This document shows positions 8,292 through 16,588 of a DNA stretch of 64,000 nucleotides, piece by piece. This DNA is from Flavobacterium sp. KACC 22763 (GTDB taxonomy: Bacteria > Bacteroidota > Bacteroidia > Flavobacteriales > Flavobacteriaceae): assembly GCF_028736155.1 (NCBI RefSeq), contig NZ_CP117879.1, positions 4,278,001 through 4,342,000 on the forward strand, written 5' to 3'. Both the position numbers and the translations under genes were made by a program. Numbering within the stretch: the first letter of the stretch is position 1; each line of letters starts with the position of its first letter. Below the pieces are notes generated by a model. That model ran no database searches, was not told the origin of the DNA, and saw only the letters and a list, made by a program, of their open reading frames with translations.

Positions 8292-10409
8292 TTACTTCTT
8301 CACCATTTCAGAAAGAATTTCAATTTCTCTTTCAGAAGCATTTTTTGGTGGATTTGAATATAATTTTAAAATTTCATCTGAAAACTGATTTCTCAAATCT
8401 TCACTTTCAATATCTCTTAAATTCAAAAGTGCTTTTGATCTAACATAAGTCGATTCACTTTTTAGAGACATTGAATATAATTTCTTAATATCTTCTTCTT
8501 CAAAATCTGTAGATTTCCAATTTGAATATTTCAAAATAAACTGAGAAAACAACAGCGAAGCCTTATTATTGTTGATATTCTTCTTTAAAGAATTCTGCAA
8601 AAGTGAAAAAGTAGAGATGTTTTTAATGTTCTCTCCTATCGCACTTTCAATTGCAATTCTTTCAGCTTTAGTCTCAACTTTAAAATATTTGTTGATATCT
8701 TTCAAAGAATTATTGATGCTGTTTTCTTCTTTTTTACCTTTTTCTTCCCAAGCATCTTTCAATCCAACAGTCTTGTTAAATACTAATTTTGAAGGAGTTG
8801 AGTCTTTATCAACAGTAAAATAACCTAAACGTTGAAACTGGAATTTATCTTCATTTTGAGCTGTTGATAAACTTGGTTCAACATATCCAGTAACAATTTC
8901 TAATGAATTTGGATTCACAAAATCTAAGAAATTTTTCTCTTTATAACTGTCCGGTGCTTCATCTGTAAACAAACGATCGTACAAACGAACTTCTGCTTCT
9001 AATGCATGCTGAATTGAAACCCAATGTAAGGTTCCAGATACTTTTCTTTGGCTTGCTTCAGTTCCGCTTCCGCTTAAAGAATCTGTATCATACGTTACAT
9101 GAATTTCTGTAATATTTCCGTTTTCATCTTTTACAACTGATTCACCTTTAATGATATAAGCATTTTTAAGACGAACTTCTTTTCCTAAAGTCAAACGGAA
9201 AAATTTAGCTGGAGCTTCTTCCAAAAAGTCTTCTCTTTCTATATATAATTCACGAGAAAAAGGTACTTTTCTGAAACCTGCATTTTCATCTTCTTGATTA
9301 TTTTCAGCTTCCAACCACTCTTCTTTTCCTTCTGGATAATTTGTAATTACCAGTTTTACAGGATCTAAAACAGCCATTACACGAGGTGCAATTTTGTTCA
9401 AATCTTCACGAATACAAAATTCTAAAACCGATACATTAATCAAATTATCACGTTTTGCAATACCAATTGTATTGGCAAAATTACGCAAAGAAGCAGCTGT
9501 ATAACCACGTCTTCTTAATCCAGAAATTGTTGACATTCTTGGATCATCCCAACCTTTAACATGCTTTTCTTTAACCAGTTGCTGTAATTTTCTTTTACTA
9601 ACAACAGTATGTGATAAGTTACGTCTAGCAAATTCTCTTTGTTTTGGACGAAGTTTATTTTCATCTAAAATCTGATCTAAAAACCAATCGTATAATTCAC
9701 GGTGAGGCAAGAATTCTAGTGTACAAAATGAGTGAGAAATTTGCTCTAAATAGTCACTTTGTCCATGTGCCCAATCGTACATTGGATAGATTTTCCAAGC
9801 ATCTCCAGTTCTGTGGTGATGTTTGTGTAAAATTCTGTACATGATAGGATCACGCATTAACATGTTTGTTGATTTCATGTCAATTTTTGCACGAAGAATA
9901 TGTGTACCAGCCTCAAATTCACCGTTTTTCATTCTTTCGAATAAATCTAAGTTTTCTTCAACAGAACGATTTCTGTATGGACTATCAGTTCCTGGAGTTG
10001 TTGGAGTTCCTTTCTGGATCGCCATTTCTTCAGAAGTCTGACTGTCAACATAAGCTTTATCTTTCTTAATTAAAAAAACTGCCCAATCATACAATTGTTG
10101 GAAATAATCTGATGCATAACATTCTTCTGCCCATTTGTAACCCAGCCATTCTACATCTTTTTTAATAGCATCAACAAATTCCTGTTCTTCTTTTTCAGGG
10201 TTTGTATCATCAAAACGTAAATTCACAGGAGATTGATAATCAATTCCTAAACCAAAATTTAACGCAATAGAACTTGCATGCCCAATGTGTAAATAACCAT
10301 TAGGTTCTGGTGGAAAACGAAAGCGAAGTTTAGTATTTGAAAGACCCGATTTTACGTCTTCCTCTATGATTTGTTCAATAAAATTGAGTGATTTCTCTTC
10401 TGATGCCAT
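8292..10409 (-). CDS. glnS: Glutamine--tRNA ligase (GlnRS) with C-terminal extension
   Basis: Class I synthetase charging tRNA-Gln. The HIGH-type motif is PEPNGYLHIGH (residues 34-44) and the KMSKS equivalent is VVSKRKL near residue 270. The typical GlnRS C-terminal beta-barrel region ends around residue 558 with LVFNKTVGLKDAWEEKG. The protein then runs on for about 147 residues, giving 705 in total against about 555 for E. coli GlnRS. The extension is predicted helical, with short repeats such as YVRSKALLNLRDIESEDLRN. Some databases label long Bacteroidota GlnRS as YqeY fusions, but I see no clear YqeY motif. The presence of GlnRS means Gln-tRNA is made directly here. Confidence 0.96.
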   Translation of the reverse strand: MASEEKSLNFIEQIIEEDVKSGLSNTKLRFRFPPEPNGYLHIGHASSIALNFGLGIDYQSPVNLRFDDTNPEKEEQEFVDAIKKDVEWLGYKWAEECYASDYFQQLYDWAVFLIKKDKAYVDSQTSEEMAIQKGTPTTPGTDSPYRNRSVEENLDLFERMKNGEFEAGTHILRAKIDMKSTNMLMRDPIMYRILHKHHHRTGDAWKIYPMYDWAHGQSDYLEQISHSFCTLEFLPHRELYDWFLDQILDENKLRPKQREFARRNLSHTVVSKRKLQQLVKEKHVKGWDDPRMSTISGLRRRGYTAASLRNFANTIGIAKRDNLINVSVLEFCIREDLNKIAPRVMAVLDPVKLVITNYPEGKEEWLEAENNQEDENAGFRKVPFSRELYIEREDFLEEAPAKFFRLTLGKEVRLKNAYIIKGESVVKDENGNITEIHVTYDTDSLSGSGTEASQRKVSGTLHWVSIQHALEAEVRLYDRLFTDEAPDSYKEKNFLDFVNPNSLEIVTGYVEPSLSTAQNEDKFQFQRLGYFTVDKDSTPSKLVFNKTVGLKDAWEEKGKKEENSINNSLKDINKYFKVETKAERIAIESAIGENIKNISTFSLLQNSLKKNINNNKASLLFSQFILKYSNWKSTDFEEEDIKKLYSMSLKSESTYVRSKALLNLRDIESEDLRNQFSDEILKLYSNPPKNASEREIEILSEMVKK

Positions 10410-10428
10410 TATTTTATAGTAATTTTAG

Positions 10429-10436
10429 CAAAGATA
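10429..10436 (-). promoter_or_regulatory. glnS -7 promoter element
   Basis: TATCTTTG on the minus strand (TAnnTTTG consensus), 19 nt upstream of the glnS ATG. The region where a -33 box would lie is filled by a 7-bp tandem repeat. Confidence 0.55.
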
Positions 10437-10441
10437 AAAAA

Positions 10442-10469
10442 GTTTATAGTTTATAGTTTATGGTTTATG
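10442..10469. repeat. 7-bp tandem repeat upstream of glnS
   Basis: Four copies of GTTTATA/GTTTATG in tandem, starting 5 bp upstream of the glnS -7 element and covering its -33 region. A short perfect tandem of this kind can gain or lose units by slippage. Confidence 0.6.
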
Positions 10470-10535
10470 GTTTTCTTTGGAAACTTACTGAAAACATGAA
10501 ACGTTAAAGCTAAAACCTAAGATTAATTTATTTAG

Positions 10536-10543
10536 TACTTTTG
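10536..10543 (+). promoter_or_regulatory. Promoter -7 element of the toxin-antitoxin pair
   Basis: TACTTTTG fits TAnnTTTG and lies 17 nt before the antitoxin ATG. No clear -33 box was found. Confidence 0.45.
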
Positions 10544-10560
10544 TATAAATATTCAGAATT

Positions 10561-10776
10561 ATGAGACAATTAACTGTTACAATTCCAGACGATTTTTACG
10601 AAACTTTTATTAGTTTTTTTAAACATATTCCAGATGTTTCTATAGATGAAAATGTTGAGAATGAAATTCCATTTTGGCAGCAAGAAATGGTTTTAGATCG
10701 TATAAAAAATGCTAAACCAGAGGATTATCTTCCTATAGAAGATGCCTTAAAAGAGTTAGATAAAAAATGGCTTTAG
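10561..10776 (+). CDS. Antitoxin-like small protein of a type II toxin-antitoxin pair
   Basis: 71 residues, MRQLTVTIPDDFYETFISFF at the start. The N-terminal beta strand (QLTVTIPDDF) resembles the ribbon of ribbon-helix-helix/RelB-like antitoxins, although the second half (residues 25-71) is acidic and helical, suitable for wrapping a toxin. It overlaps the next gene by 10 bp, the usual coupling for antitoxin-toxin pairs. Specific family not identified. Known pairs of this type autoregulate through the antitoxin; the short leader would allow that but no operator was recognised. Confidence 0.65.
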   Translation: MRQLTVTIPDDFYETFISFFKHIPDVSIDENVENEIPFWQQEMVLDRIKNAKPEDYLPIEDALKELDKKWL

Positions 10777-11078
10777 AAGAAAATTATAAAACCATAATTC
10801 TTCAAAGAGCAAAACTAGAAGTAGATGAAACAGCTTTTTATTATGAATCTATAAGAAAAGGCTTGGGCAAATTATTTTATAAAGAGTTTAAAAACTATGC
10901 TTTAACGTTAAAAACTATACCTTTTTTCGAGGAAAAATACAATATTGTCCGTACATTACCTTTAAAGAAATTTCCTTATACCATTCACTTTACAGTTGAT
11001 GAAATAGAAAAAATTGTTTCTATCCAAGCTGTAACATCCAATTACCAAGATCCAAATACTACAAGAATAAAATTATAA
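10767..11078 (+). CDS. RelE/ParE-superfamily toxin
   Basis: 103 residues. The fold pattern of ParE/RelE toxins is visible: an N-terminal helical hairpin (residues 10-50, AKLEVDETAFYYESIRKGLGKLFYKEF), a central FEEKYNIVRTLPLKKFPYTIHFTV stretch, then a C-terminal strand pair with IEKIVSIQAVTSNYQDP. In the family the toxin either inhibits gyrase (ParE) or cleaves mRNA at the ribosome (RelE); the sequence alone does not decide. Its start overlaps the antitoxin gene and folB begins 2 bp after its stop, so folB is probably transcribed with it. Confidence 0.8.
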   Translation: MALEENYKTIILQRAKLEVDETAFYYESIRKGLGKLFYKEFKNYALTLKTIPFFEEKYNIVRTLPLKKFPYTIHFTVDEIEKIVSIQAVTSNYQDPNTTRIKL

Positions 11079-11080
11079 AA

Positions 11081-11440
11081 ATGGGAGTTATTAAACTGAA
11101 AAATATCCGCACTTTTTCTTACCACGGATGTTTAATTGAAGAAGGAAAAATTGGATCTGATTATACGGTTGATCTAAAAATTAAAACCAATTTACAGAAA
11201 TCAGCAGAAACAGATCATCTTTTAGACACTGTTGACTACGTACATTTGAACAAAATTGTGACGGAAGAAATGGCAATTCGTTCGCATTTATTGGAACATG
11301 TAGCCAAAAGAATCAATATTCGTGTGCTGGCAGAGATAGAAATGATAGAAAAAACCACTGTTTGGGTTTCTAAAATAAATCCTCCTATTGGTGGTGATGT
11401 TGAGTCAGTTACTATAAAAATGACGGAAATTAGAAAGTAA
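11081..11440 (+). CDS. folB: Dihydroneopterin aldolase
   Basis: 119 residues. FolB converts 7,8-dihydroneopterin to 6-hydroxymethyl-7,8-dihydropterin and glycolaldehyde in folate synthesis. The family pattern is clear: IKLKNIRTFSYHGCLIEEGKIGSDYTVDL (the Y-G-E region, where homologues have YGYHGxxxEE), HLLEHVAKRI, and the C-terminal KINPPIGGDVESVTIKM. It begins 2 bp after the toxin stop codon with no promoter between, an odd partnership of a housekeeping gene with a toxin-antitoxin pair. tRNA-Cys follows with its own promoter. Confidence 0.93.
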   Translation: MGVIKLKNIRTFSYHGCLIEEGKIGSDYTVDLKIKTNLQKSAETDHLLDTVDYVHLNKIVTEEMAIRSHLLEHVAKRINIRVLAEIEMIEKTTVWVSKINPPIGGDVESVTIKMTEIRK

Positions 11441-11487
11441 TCACTGCAATTAAATCTGTATTTTTTTAAAATAGTTCATTCGAAACT

Positions 11488-11517
11488 TTTGAAATTTAAA
11501 GATTTTAGTTACTTTTG
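11488..11517 (+). promoter_or_regulatory. Canonical Bacteroidota promoter for tRNA-Cys
   Basis: TTTG (11488-11491), an 18-nt spacer and TACTTTTG (11510-11517). Both elements and the spacing fit the consensus. The tRNA begins 17 nt downstream. Confidence 0.75.
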
Positions 11518-11534
11518 CCAACCGTTCAAGTAAT

Positions 11535-11605
11535 GGCGTCGTGGCCGAGCGGCTAGGCTGGGCTCTGCAAAAGCTCCTACTCCGGTTCGAATCCGGACGA
11601 TGCCT
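11535..11605 (+). tRNA. tRNA-Cys (anticodon GCA)
   Basis: A complete cloverleaf can be folded. Acceptor arm GGCGTCG pairs with CGATGCC (one G-T pair). The D arm is GCC/GGC. The anticodon stem is GGGCT/AGCTC with loop CTGCAAA, giving anticodon GCA. The T arm is TCCGG-TTCGAAT-CCGGA and the discriminator is T. CCA is not encoded. It is the only tRNA seen in the window. Confidence 0.93.
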
Positions 11606-11610
11606 CAAAA

Positions 11611-11640
11611 AGAGATACAGAAATGTGTCTCTTTTTTTTT
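11611..11640 (+). terminator. Terminator after tRNA-Cys
   Basis: AGAGATACA, GAAA loop, TGTGTCTCT (one G-T pair), then a run of ten T. It begins 5 nt after the tRNA. Confidence 0.8.
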
Positions 11641-11663
11641 TTATATATCTAATTTTCTACAAT

Positions 11664-11767
11664 CTTGTCATTTCGACGAAGGAGAAATCTCCACGAGAAG
11701 CTCTACAAAGATTGGATAATTGTTGCGGAGTTAATTGTGGAGATTTCTCCTTCGTCGAAATGACAAG
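11664..11767. repeat. 31-bp perfect inverted repeat of the TCATTTCGACGAAGGAGAAATC family
   Basis: Arms at 11664-11694 and 11737-11767 are exact complements, beginning CTTGTCATTTCGACGAAG. The 42-nt loop is unrelated. A degenerate half copy occurs at 19719-19744. This core is a common intergenic repeat in Flavobacteriia as far as I recall. A spurious reading frame runs through it and the tRNA. Confidence 0.85.
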
Positions 11768-11820
11768 CTGTTGTCAATCAACTTTGACAAAGTTCTAAAC
11801 TAACAGTTATAAACACAAAA

Positions 11821-11843
11821 AAACCTCTGAAATTCAGAGGTTT
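11821..11843. terminator. Terminator at the end of the rnr-GIN-LysE operon
   Basis: AAACCTCTG, AAATT loop, CAGAGGTTT with A/T runs on both sides. On the minus strand it lies about 28 bp after the LysE-family stop codon. Confidence 0.8.
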
Positions 11844-11870
11844 AATTTTATAATATTGAGTTATTAACAA

Positions 11871-12554
11871 CTACTTCTTCTCTATTCTTTCAAAAGCATT
11901 TTTAACCATTTCCTTTTCTTTAGGAAACCATCCTTGAATTACTAAAGCAAATCCGAAAACCATTAAAACAACGCTAATTCCTTTTTTAATTTTAAGAATA
12001 TTTGTTGGAGTCATTTTTGATTTTAACTGTTTGGCTAATAAAATCTTAGCGCAATCAATTAATAAATAAGTGATAATTACAGCAGTAAAAAATGTCATCA
12101 TTCTTGGAGTCTGCATATCTAATTTTGGTCCTACTGAAATAATAACAGCAAGCCAAAAACCGAGAACTCCAATGTTGATAACGTTCAGTAAAAAGCCTTT
12201 TACAAATAAACTACCATAGTTTCTTTTTAGAATATCACGATCAATTTCTTCATCGTTTATTTTTTCTTCTTTCTTTAGTTTTACAAATGAAATAATACCG
12301 TAAGAAAGCATAATTATTCCTCCAAAAATAAAAAGCGCTGGATCGTCTTTTAAACTGGAAATGAGTCTATAACTTCCAAGATAAGCAATAGCAATAAAGA
12401 AAATATCTCCTAAAACTACGCCTAAATCAAAAACAATTGCAGCTCTAAATCCTTTTGTAATGCTGGTTTCTAATAAAACAAAAAATACTGGGCCAACCAT
12501 AAAACTAAGAACAAGTCCCCAGGGAAGTCCCGCTAGAATATCATTAATCATCAA
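11871..12554 (-). CDS. LysE-family amino-acid exporter
   Basis: 227 residues with about six hydrophobic segments. The N-terminal motif GLPWGLVLSFMVGPVFFVLLETSITKGFRAA (near residues 9-40) is typical of LysE/RhtB transporters, which export amino acids across the inner membrane by proton antiport. The substrate cannot be inferred. A charged cytoplasmic loop (KKEEKINDEEIDRD) sits between segments 3 and 4. Two ATGs stand in tandem at the start; I kept the upstream one. It follows the GIN-domain gene by 10 bp and is the last gene of the rnr operon. Confidence 0.87.
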   Translation of the reverse strand: MMINDILAGLPWGLVLSFMVGPVFFVLLETSITKGFRAAIVFDLGVVLGDIFFIAIAYLGSYRLISSLKDDPALFIFGGIIMLSYGIISFVKLKKEEKINDEEIDRDILKRNYGSLFVKGFLLNVINIGVLGFWLAVIISVGPKLDMQTPRMMTFFTAVIITYLLIDCAKILLAKQLKSKMTPTNILKIKKGISVVLMVFGFALVIQGWFPKEKEMVKNAFERIEKK

Positions 12555-12564
12555 TTACTACTTG

Positions 12565-13233
12565 TTATTTTACTTCTTCTATTTTACCACCAAAAACAGT
12601 TTTCTGGTTTATTTGCTTTGGTTTTCCATAAATGTAAATAGAGCCTCCTGCGCTCACTTTTGCATCGACAAGGGTAGAAGCATTAACATCAGCTTTTCCT
12701 CCCGCAGAAACGCTTACAGTAGTCTGAGACGTGCTAAGTTTACTTGCTAGTAAATATCCTCCAGCTCCTAAACTTGCATCTTGATTCGCAGCTTTTCCTG
12801 TTAATGTAATTTTACCTCCAGAAACTGAACTTACTTTTAGTTTATCAACATCCAAATCAACATTTATAAGACCGCCTTCCTGAGCACTCACTTTAAAAGA
12901 AGTTGCTTTGATGGCTTCACTACTCTTCACTTCTGCTCCTTCATTAACATCAATCAATTCTATATGTTTGTAATACAGAGTTATATCAAGATCATTTCCT
13001 GAAAGAAGTTTTGGAAAAGGCATTCTTAGTTTCAAAATACCATTTTTATTAACAGCTTCAACTTCTGCCTCTCTTGTTCCTTTTATTACAATTTTATTCT
13101 CAGATCCTTGAACTAATTTTACACTTAATTTATCAAATACTTTTACGGTATCAAAATCTCCCAACTGTTTGGTAACCTGACCAAAAGACATTTGTACAAA
13201 TAAAATTGCTGCTCCTATAATTAGCTTTTTCAT
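12565..13233 (-). CDS. GIN-domain (DUF2807) secreted protein
   Basis: 222 residues with a signal peptide (MKKLIIGAAILFVQMSFGQ). The mature part is the head GIN domain, a beta-helix-like fold built of repeats of the type VKVFDKLSVKLVQGSENKIVIKG and KVSSVSGGKITLTGKA. Such proteins are secreted or periplasmic adhesin-like proteins of unknown function, common in Bacteroidota. It lies 22 bp after rnr on the same strand and 10 bp before the LysE-family gene. Confidence 0.85.
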   Translation of the reverse strand: MKKLIIGAAILFVQMSFGQVTKQLGDFDTVKVFDKLSVKLVQGSENKIVIKGTREAEVEAVNKNGILKLRMPFPKLLSGNDLDITLYYKHIELIDVNEGAEVKSSEAIKATSFKVSAQEGGLINVDLDVDKLKVSSVSGGKITLTGKAANQDASLGAGGYLLASKLSTSQTTVSVSAGGKADVNASTLVDAKVSAGGSIYIYGKPKQINQKTVFGGKIEEVK

Positions 13234-13255
13234 ACTTTTATTTTTAAATTAATAT

Positions 13256-15439
13256 TTATTCTGCTCGTCTTAAAAAATGAAAATCCAATTGTTTTTTCAC
13301 TAAGTCGGCATTTTTTACTTTCACATAAATTTCATCTCCCAATTGCAATAAACGGTTTGAATTAGCACCAACCAATGCATATTGTCTTTCATCAAAAGTA
13401 TAGTAATCTTCTTTTATTTCTCTGATTCTTACCATTCCTTCGCATTTATTAGAAACGATTTCAACATAAATTCCCCATTCAGTAACACCAGAAATAACTC
13501 CAAGGAATTCTTCGTCTTGATGATCCTGCATGTATTTAACCTGCATGTATTTAATACTGTCACGCTCAGCATTTGTTGCTAAGTTTTCCATGTTTGAACA
13601 ATGCAAACATTTCGTTTCATAAGTTTCTTCGTCTACAGAAGCTCCTCCATCTAGATAATACTGCAGCAAACGGTGTACCATAACGTCTGGATAACGACGA
13701 ATTGGCGATGTAAAATGGCTATAATAATCAAAAGCTAAACCATAATGACCAATATTATCAGTCGAATATTTGGCTTTGCTCATACTTCTAATAGCAAGAG
13801 TATCAATAAGATTTTGTTCTTTCTTACCGTTTACTTCTTCCATCAAAGCATTAATAGATTTTGCTATATCGCCTTTTGTTCTAAAATCAATTTTATAACC
13901 AAACTTAGCAATTACAGTTTGCATTGCAATTAACTTATCTTCATTTGGTTCATCGTGAATACGATAAACAAAGGTTTTCTTTTGTTTACCAATGTATTCA
14001 GCCACTTTTCTATTGGCTAAAAGCATGAATTCTTCGATCAAATGATTCGCATCTTTTGATATTTTGAAATATACTCCTTCTGGTTCTCCTTCTTCATTAA
14101 GATTGAACTTCACTTCCACTTTATCAAAAGAAATAGCACCTTGCTGCATTCTTTTCTTTCTTAAAATCTTAGCTAATTCATCTAGTTTTAAAGTAGCTTC
14201 AACAATTTCATCTGAAACCACATAAGATTCTCCAGTAATAGAAATATCAACCGGAATCGTATTATTTCCTTTTGTTTCAATAATATGCTGAGCCTCTTCG
14301 TAAGCAAAACGCTGATCTGAATAAATCACAGTTCTTCCAAACCATTGGTTGATAACCTGTGCCGTTGGAGAAACTTCAAATACGGCAGAGAAAGTATATT
14401 TCTCTTCATTTGGTCGAAGAGAACAAGCAAAGTTAGACAACACTTCTGGAAGCATTGGCACTACTCTATCAACCAAATAAACCGAAGTAGCTCTTTGGTA
14501 TGCTTCATCATCTAAGATTGTTCCTTCTTCCAAATAATACGAAACATCGGCAATATGAATTCCAATTTCGAAGTTTCCGTTTTCTAACTTTTTGAAAGAC
14601 AAGGCATCATCAAAATCTTTTGCATCTTTTGGATCTATCGTAAACGTAAGCGTATCACGCATATCACGACGTTTTTCAATCTCAGATTCCTGAATCGAAG
14701 TATCTAGTTTTTGTGCAAAAACTTCTACTTCAACAGGAAAATCTGCTGGCAAACCATATTCAGCCAAAATAGCATGAATCTCAGTATTATGTTCTCCAGG
14801 TTTTCCTAAAACTCGAATTACAGATCCAAACGGACTATCGGCCCTTTTTGGCCAGTCTTCAATCTTAACCAAAACAACATCACCGTTTTCTGCTTCACCA
14901 ATTTTATCTTTAGGGATAAAAATATCGGTATACATTTTAGGATTTGCGGTAGAAACAAAAGCAAAATTTGGCTGCATATCAATTACACCTACAAACTCTG
15001 TTTTATCTCTTTCTATAACTTCAATTACTTCACCTTCAGGTCTTTTTCCTTTTCTTCTGTTATAAACGTAAACTTTTACTTTGTCTTTGTCTAAAGCACG
15101 ATTCAAATTATTGGTCGGAATAAAAACATCTTCTTCAAACTCGTCACAAATAAAATATGCCGTTTTTCTGCTCGTCATATCTATTGTTCCTTCGTAGTAA
15201 TCCTGGCTAATGGCTTTTACTAAATATTTTCCAGGTTCTGTTTCTATGATTTTCTTCTGAGCTGCCAGAATCTTTAGATCTTTTATAATCTGATTTCTGC
15301 TTTTTGTATCATCAAGTTCTAGCTTTGCTCCTATCTGTTTGTAATTGAATGGCTTATTAGCATTTTGCGATAAAATCTTCAGGATCTTCCCAGAGAAATC
15401 TTTCTCTTTTTTTATCGGCTTTCTAATTTTCTTACTCAT
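13256..15439 (-). CDS. rnr: Ribonuclease R
   Basis: 727 residues. RNase R is a processive 3'-5' exoribonuclease that degrades structured RNA. The order is as in the family: an N-terminal helix-turn-helix-like segment (residues 10-75), cold-shock-type OB domains (about 80-230), the RNB catalytic domain (about 245-590) and a C-terminal S1 domain (about 640-722). The catalytic acid cluster is visible in TIDPKDAKDFDDALS (metal-binding Asp residues). HYGLAFDYYSHFTSPIRRYPD is the second signature. First gene of a three-gene minus-strand operon; it diverges from the DUF2007 gene across about 110 bp. Confidence 0.96.
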   Translation of the reverse strand: MSKKIRKPIKKEKDFSGKILKILSQNANKPFNYKQIGAKLELDDTKSRNQIIKDLKILAAQKKIIETEPGKYLVKAISQDYYEGTIDMTSRKTAYFICDEFEEDVFIPTNNLNRALDKDKVKVYVYNRRKGKRPEGEVIEVIERDKTEFVGVIDMQPNFAFVSTANPKMYTDIFIPKDKIGEAENGDVVLVKIEDWPKRADSPFGSVIRVLGKPGEHNTEIHAILAEYGLPADFPVEVEVFAQKLDTSIQESEIEKRRDMRDTLTFTIDPKDAKDFDDALSFKKLENGNFEIGIHIADVSYYLEEGTILDDEAYQRATSVYLVDRVVPMLPEVLSNFACSLRPNEEKYTFSAVFEVSPTAQVINQWFGRTVIYSDQRFAYEEAQHIIETKGNNTIPVDISITGESYVVSDEIVEATLKLDELAKILRKKRMQQGAISFDKVEVKFNLNEEGEPEGVYFKISKDANHLIEEFMLLANRKVAEYIGKQKKTFVYRIHDEPNEDKLIAMQTVIAKFGYKIDFRTKGDIAKSINALMEEVNGKKEQNLIDTLAIRSMSKAKYSTDNIGHYGLAFDYYSHFTSPIRRYPDVMVHRLLQYYLDGGASVDEETYETKCLHCSNMENLATNAERDSIKYMQVKYMQDHQDEEFLGVISGVTEWGIYVEIVSNKCEGMVRIREIKEDYYTFDERQYALVGANSNRLLQLGDEIYVKVKNADLVKKQLDFHFLRRAE

Positions 15440-15549
15440 ATATCTTTTCTAATAAGGTTTAAAATTACGAATAAGAAATCAGATTACAGATTTTAACAAA
15501 TAGAATTATTAAAATTATAACTTTTCGTACATTTACAAAAAGACCTAAA

Positions 15550-15783
15550 ATGGAAAGCTTTAAAACGATCGCCGTATTCAATTATCTGCACGAAACCGTA
15601 GTTCTCAAACACTTACTAGAACAAGAAGGAATTCCTTATTTTTTCGAAAACGAAATGACGCTCTCTGTTATACCCCTTTACTCAAATGCGCTGGGCGGAA
15701 TCAAGCTCAAAGTCCATCCAAACGATTTCGAAGAAGTTCAGCAAATTCTGGACAATCTCAACAATCCTCTCAAAATCGTCTAA
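15550..15783 (+). CDS. DUF2007 domain-containing small protein
   Basis: 77 residues, MESFKTIAVFNYLHETVVLK at the start. It matches the DUF2007 (putative signal-transducing) family: a ferredoxin-like alpha-beta fold with a conserved HExxxLxxxLEQEGIPYFFENE pattern and a C-terminal VHPNDFEEVQQILDNL helix. Function unknown. It diverges from rnr and is followed by an 800-bp non-coding gap. GC content is higher than its surroundings. Confidence 0.8.
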   Translation: MESFKTIAVFNYLHETVVLKHLLEQEGIPYFFENEMTLSVIPLYSNALGGIKLKVHPNDFEEVQQILDNLNNPLKIV

Positions 15784-16588
15784 AACAAAATCCAAAACAA
15801 ACTCAAATCAGAATAAAATTCAAACTCAAATAAAATTTTTTCAATTTCAACTTTTTTAGTTTTCAACATATATTAAATACAACAAAAAAGAATTTTTAAA
15901 ATTTAAAAAAAATTTGGTTGTTATTATAGCTTGTTAATATGTCGAATAATTTTTTTTTTGAAGCCATTGAAATCTCGTTTTACTTATTTATTCTGAGTTA
16001 TCAACATAGTTATTTTTGGTTAAATGATTAATTTATAAGACTTTTTGTATTTTAATTAACAACGGTTGACAACCAAAATTGAATTGATTTTGTAGATAAG
16101 TTGATATGTTGATTTCTGTTGAAAATGGTATTTTTGATATTGATAACTTTTCCAAAAATTCACGAAACTTTTCTTGCATATTTAAATCCAGTTTTGGATT
16201 AAGCATTTTTTCGAAACAACCAAAAAAAACTTCTAATTTTCTTTTCGAACTTATTAACATTTTCTGTTAACTTAAAGTTAATTGAATATCAAGCAATTAC
16301 AAACTCCTATTAACACCTCAAAATTTTAACAAATATTCTGTTTTTTCTTCATTGATTGTGAGATAGTTATATACTTATTAAAATTGTTAATAACCTATAA
16401 GATTTTGACAGTAAGATAGTTGCAAAACAAACGTTTTTGCTATGTTATATTGCGAATGTATACTAATTATAATTGTTTTGTTGATATAGTATTCAAAAAG
16501 AAAATAATTTGTGAAAATTGGTGTAATTCGTAGCATCCATTTATTAATTGAGTAAATTTGCATAACACAACTTAATAGTATAAAAAAA
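15784..16588. other. 0.8-kb AT-rich non-coding gap before rpiB
   Basis: No convincing gene. A 75-codon minus-strand frame (16033-16260) is the longest and has no recognisable motif. The gap contains one exact TTATCAACA (in GAGTTATCAACATAG near 16002), several near versions (TGTTGATA, TTGATAA) and repeated TTAACA/TGTTAA words. The rpiB -7 box is at its right end. Another GAGTTATCAACA lies near 17139, beyond rpiB. Confidence 0.6.
16553..16560 (+). promoter_or_regulatory. rpiB -7 promoter element
   Basis: TAAATTTG fits TAnnTTTG and lies 28 nt before the rpiB ATG. No -33 TTTG at the usual spacing. Confidence 0.45.

Noticed and set aside
11541..11798. 85-codon plus-strand frame over tRNA-Cys and the inverted repeat
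   Set aside because: It overlaps a complete tRNA and a non-coding repeat; no homologous motif.
16033..16260. 75-codon minus-strand frame in the gap before rpiB
   Set aside because: No recognisable motif, no ribosome-binding or promoter signal, AT-rich context where such frames arise by chance.
15784..16588. Replication origin
   Set aside because: Only one exact TTATCAACA and no dnaA, dnaN or gyrB nearby; kept as a weak observation.
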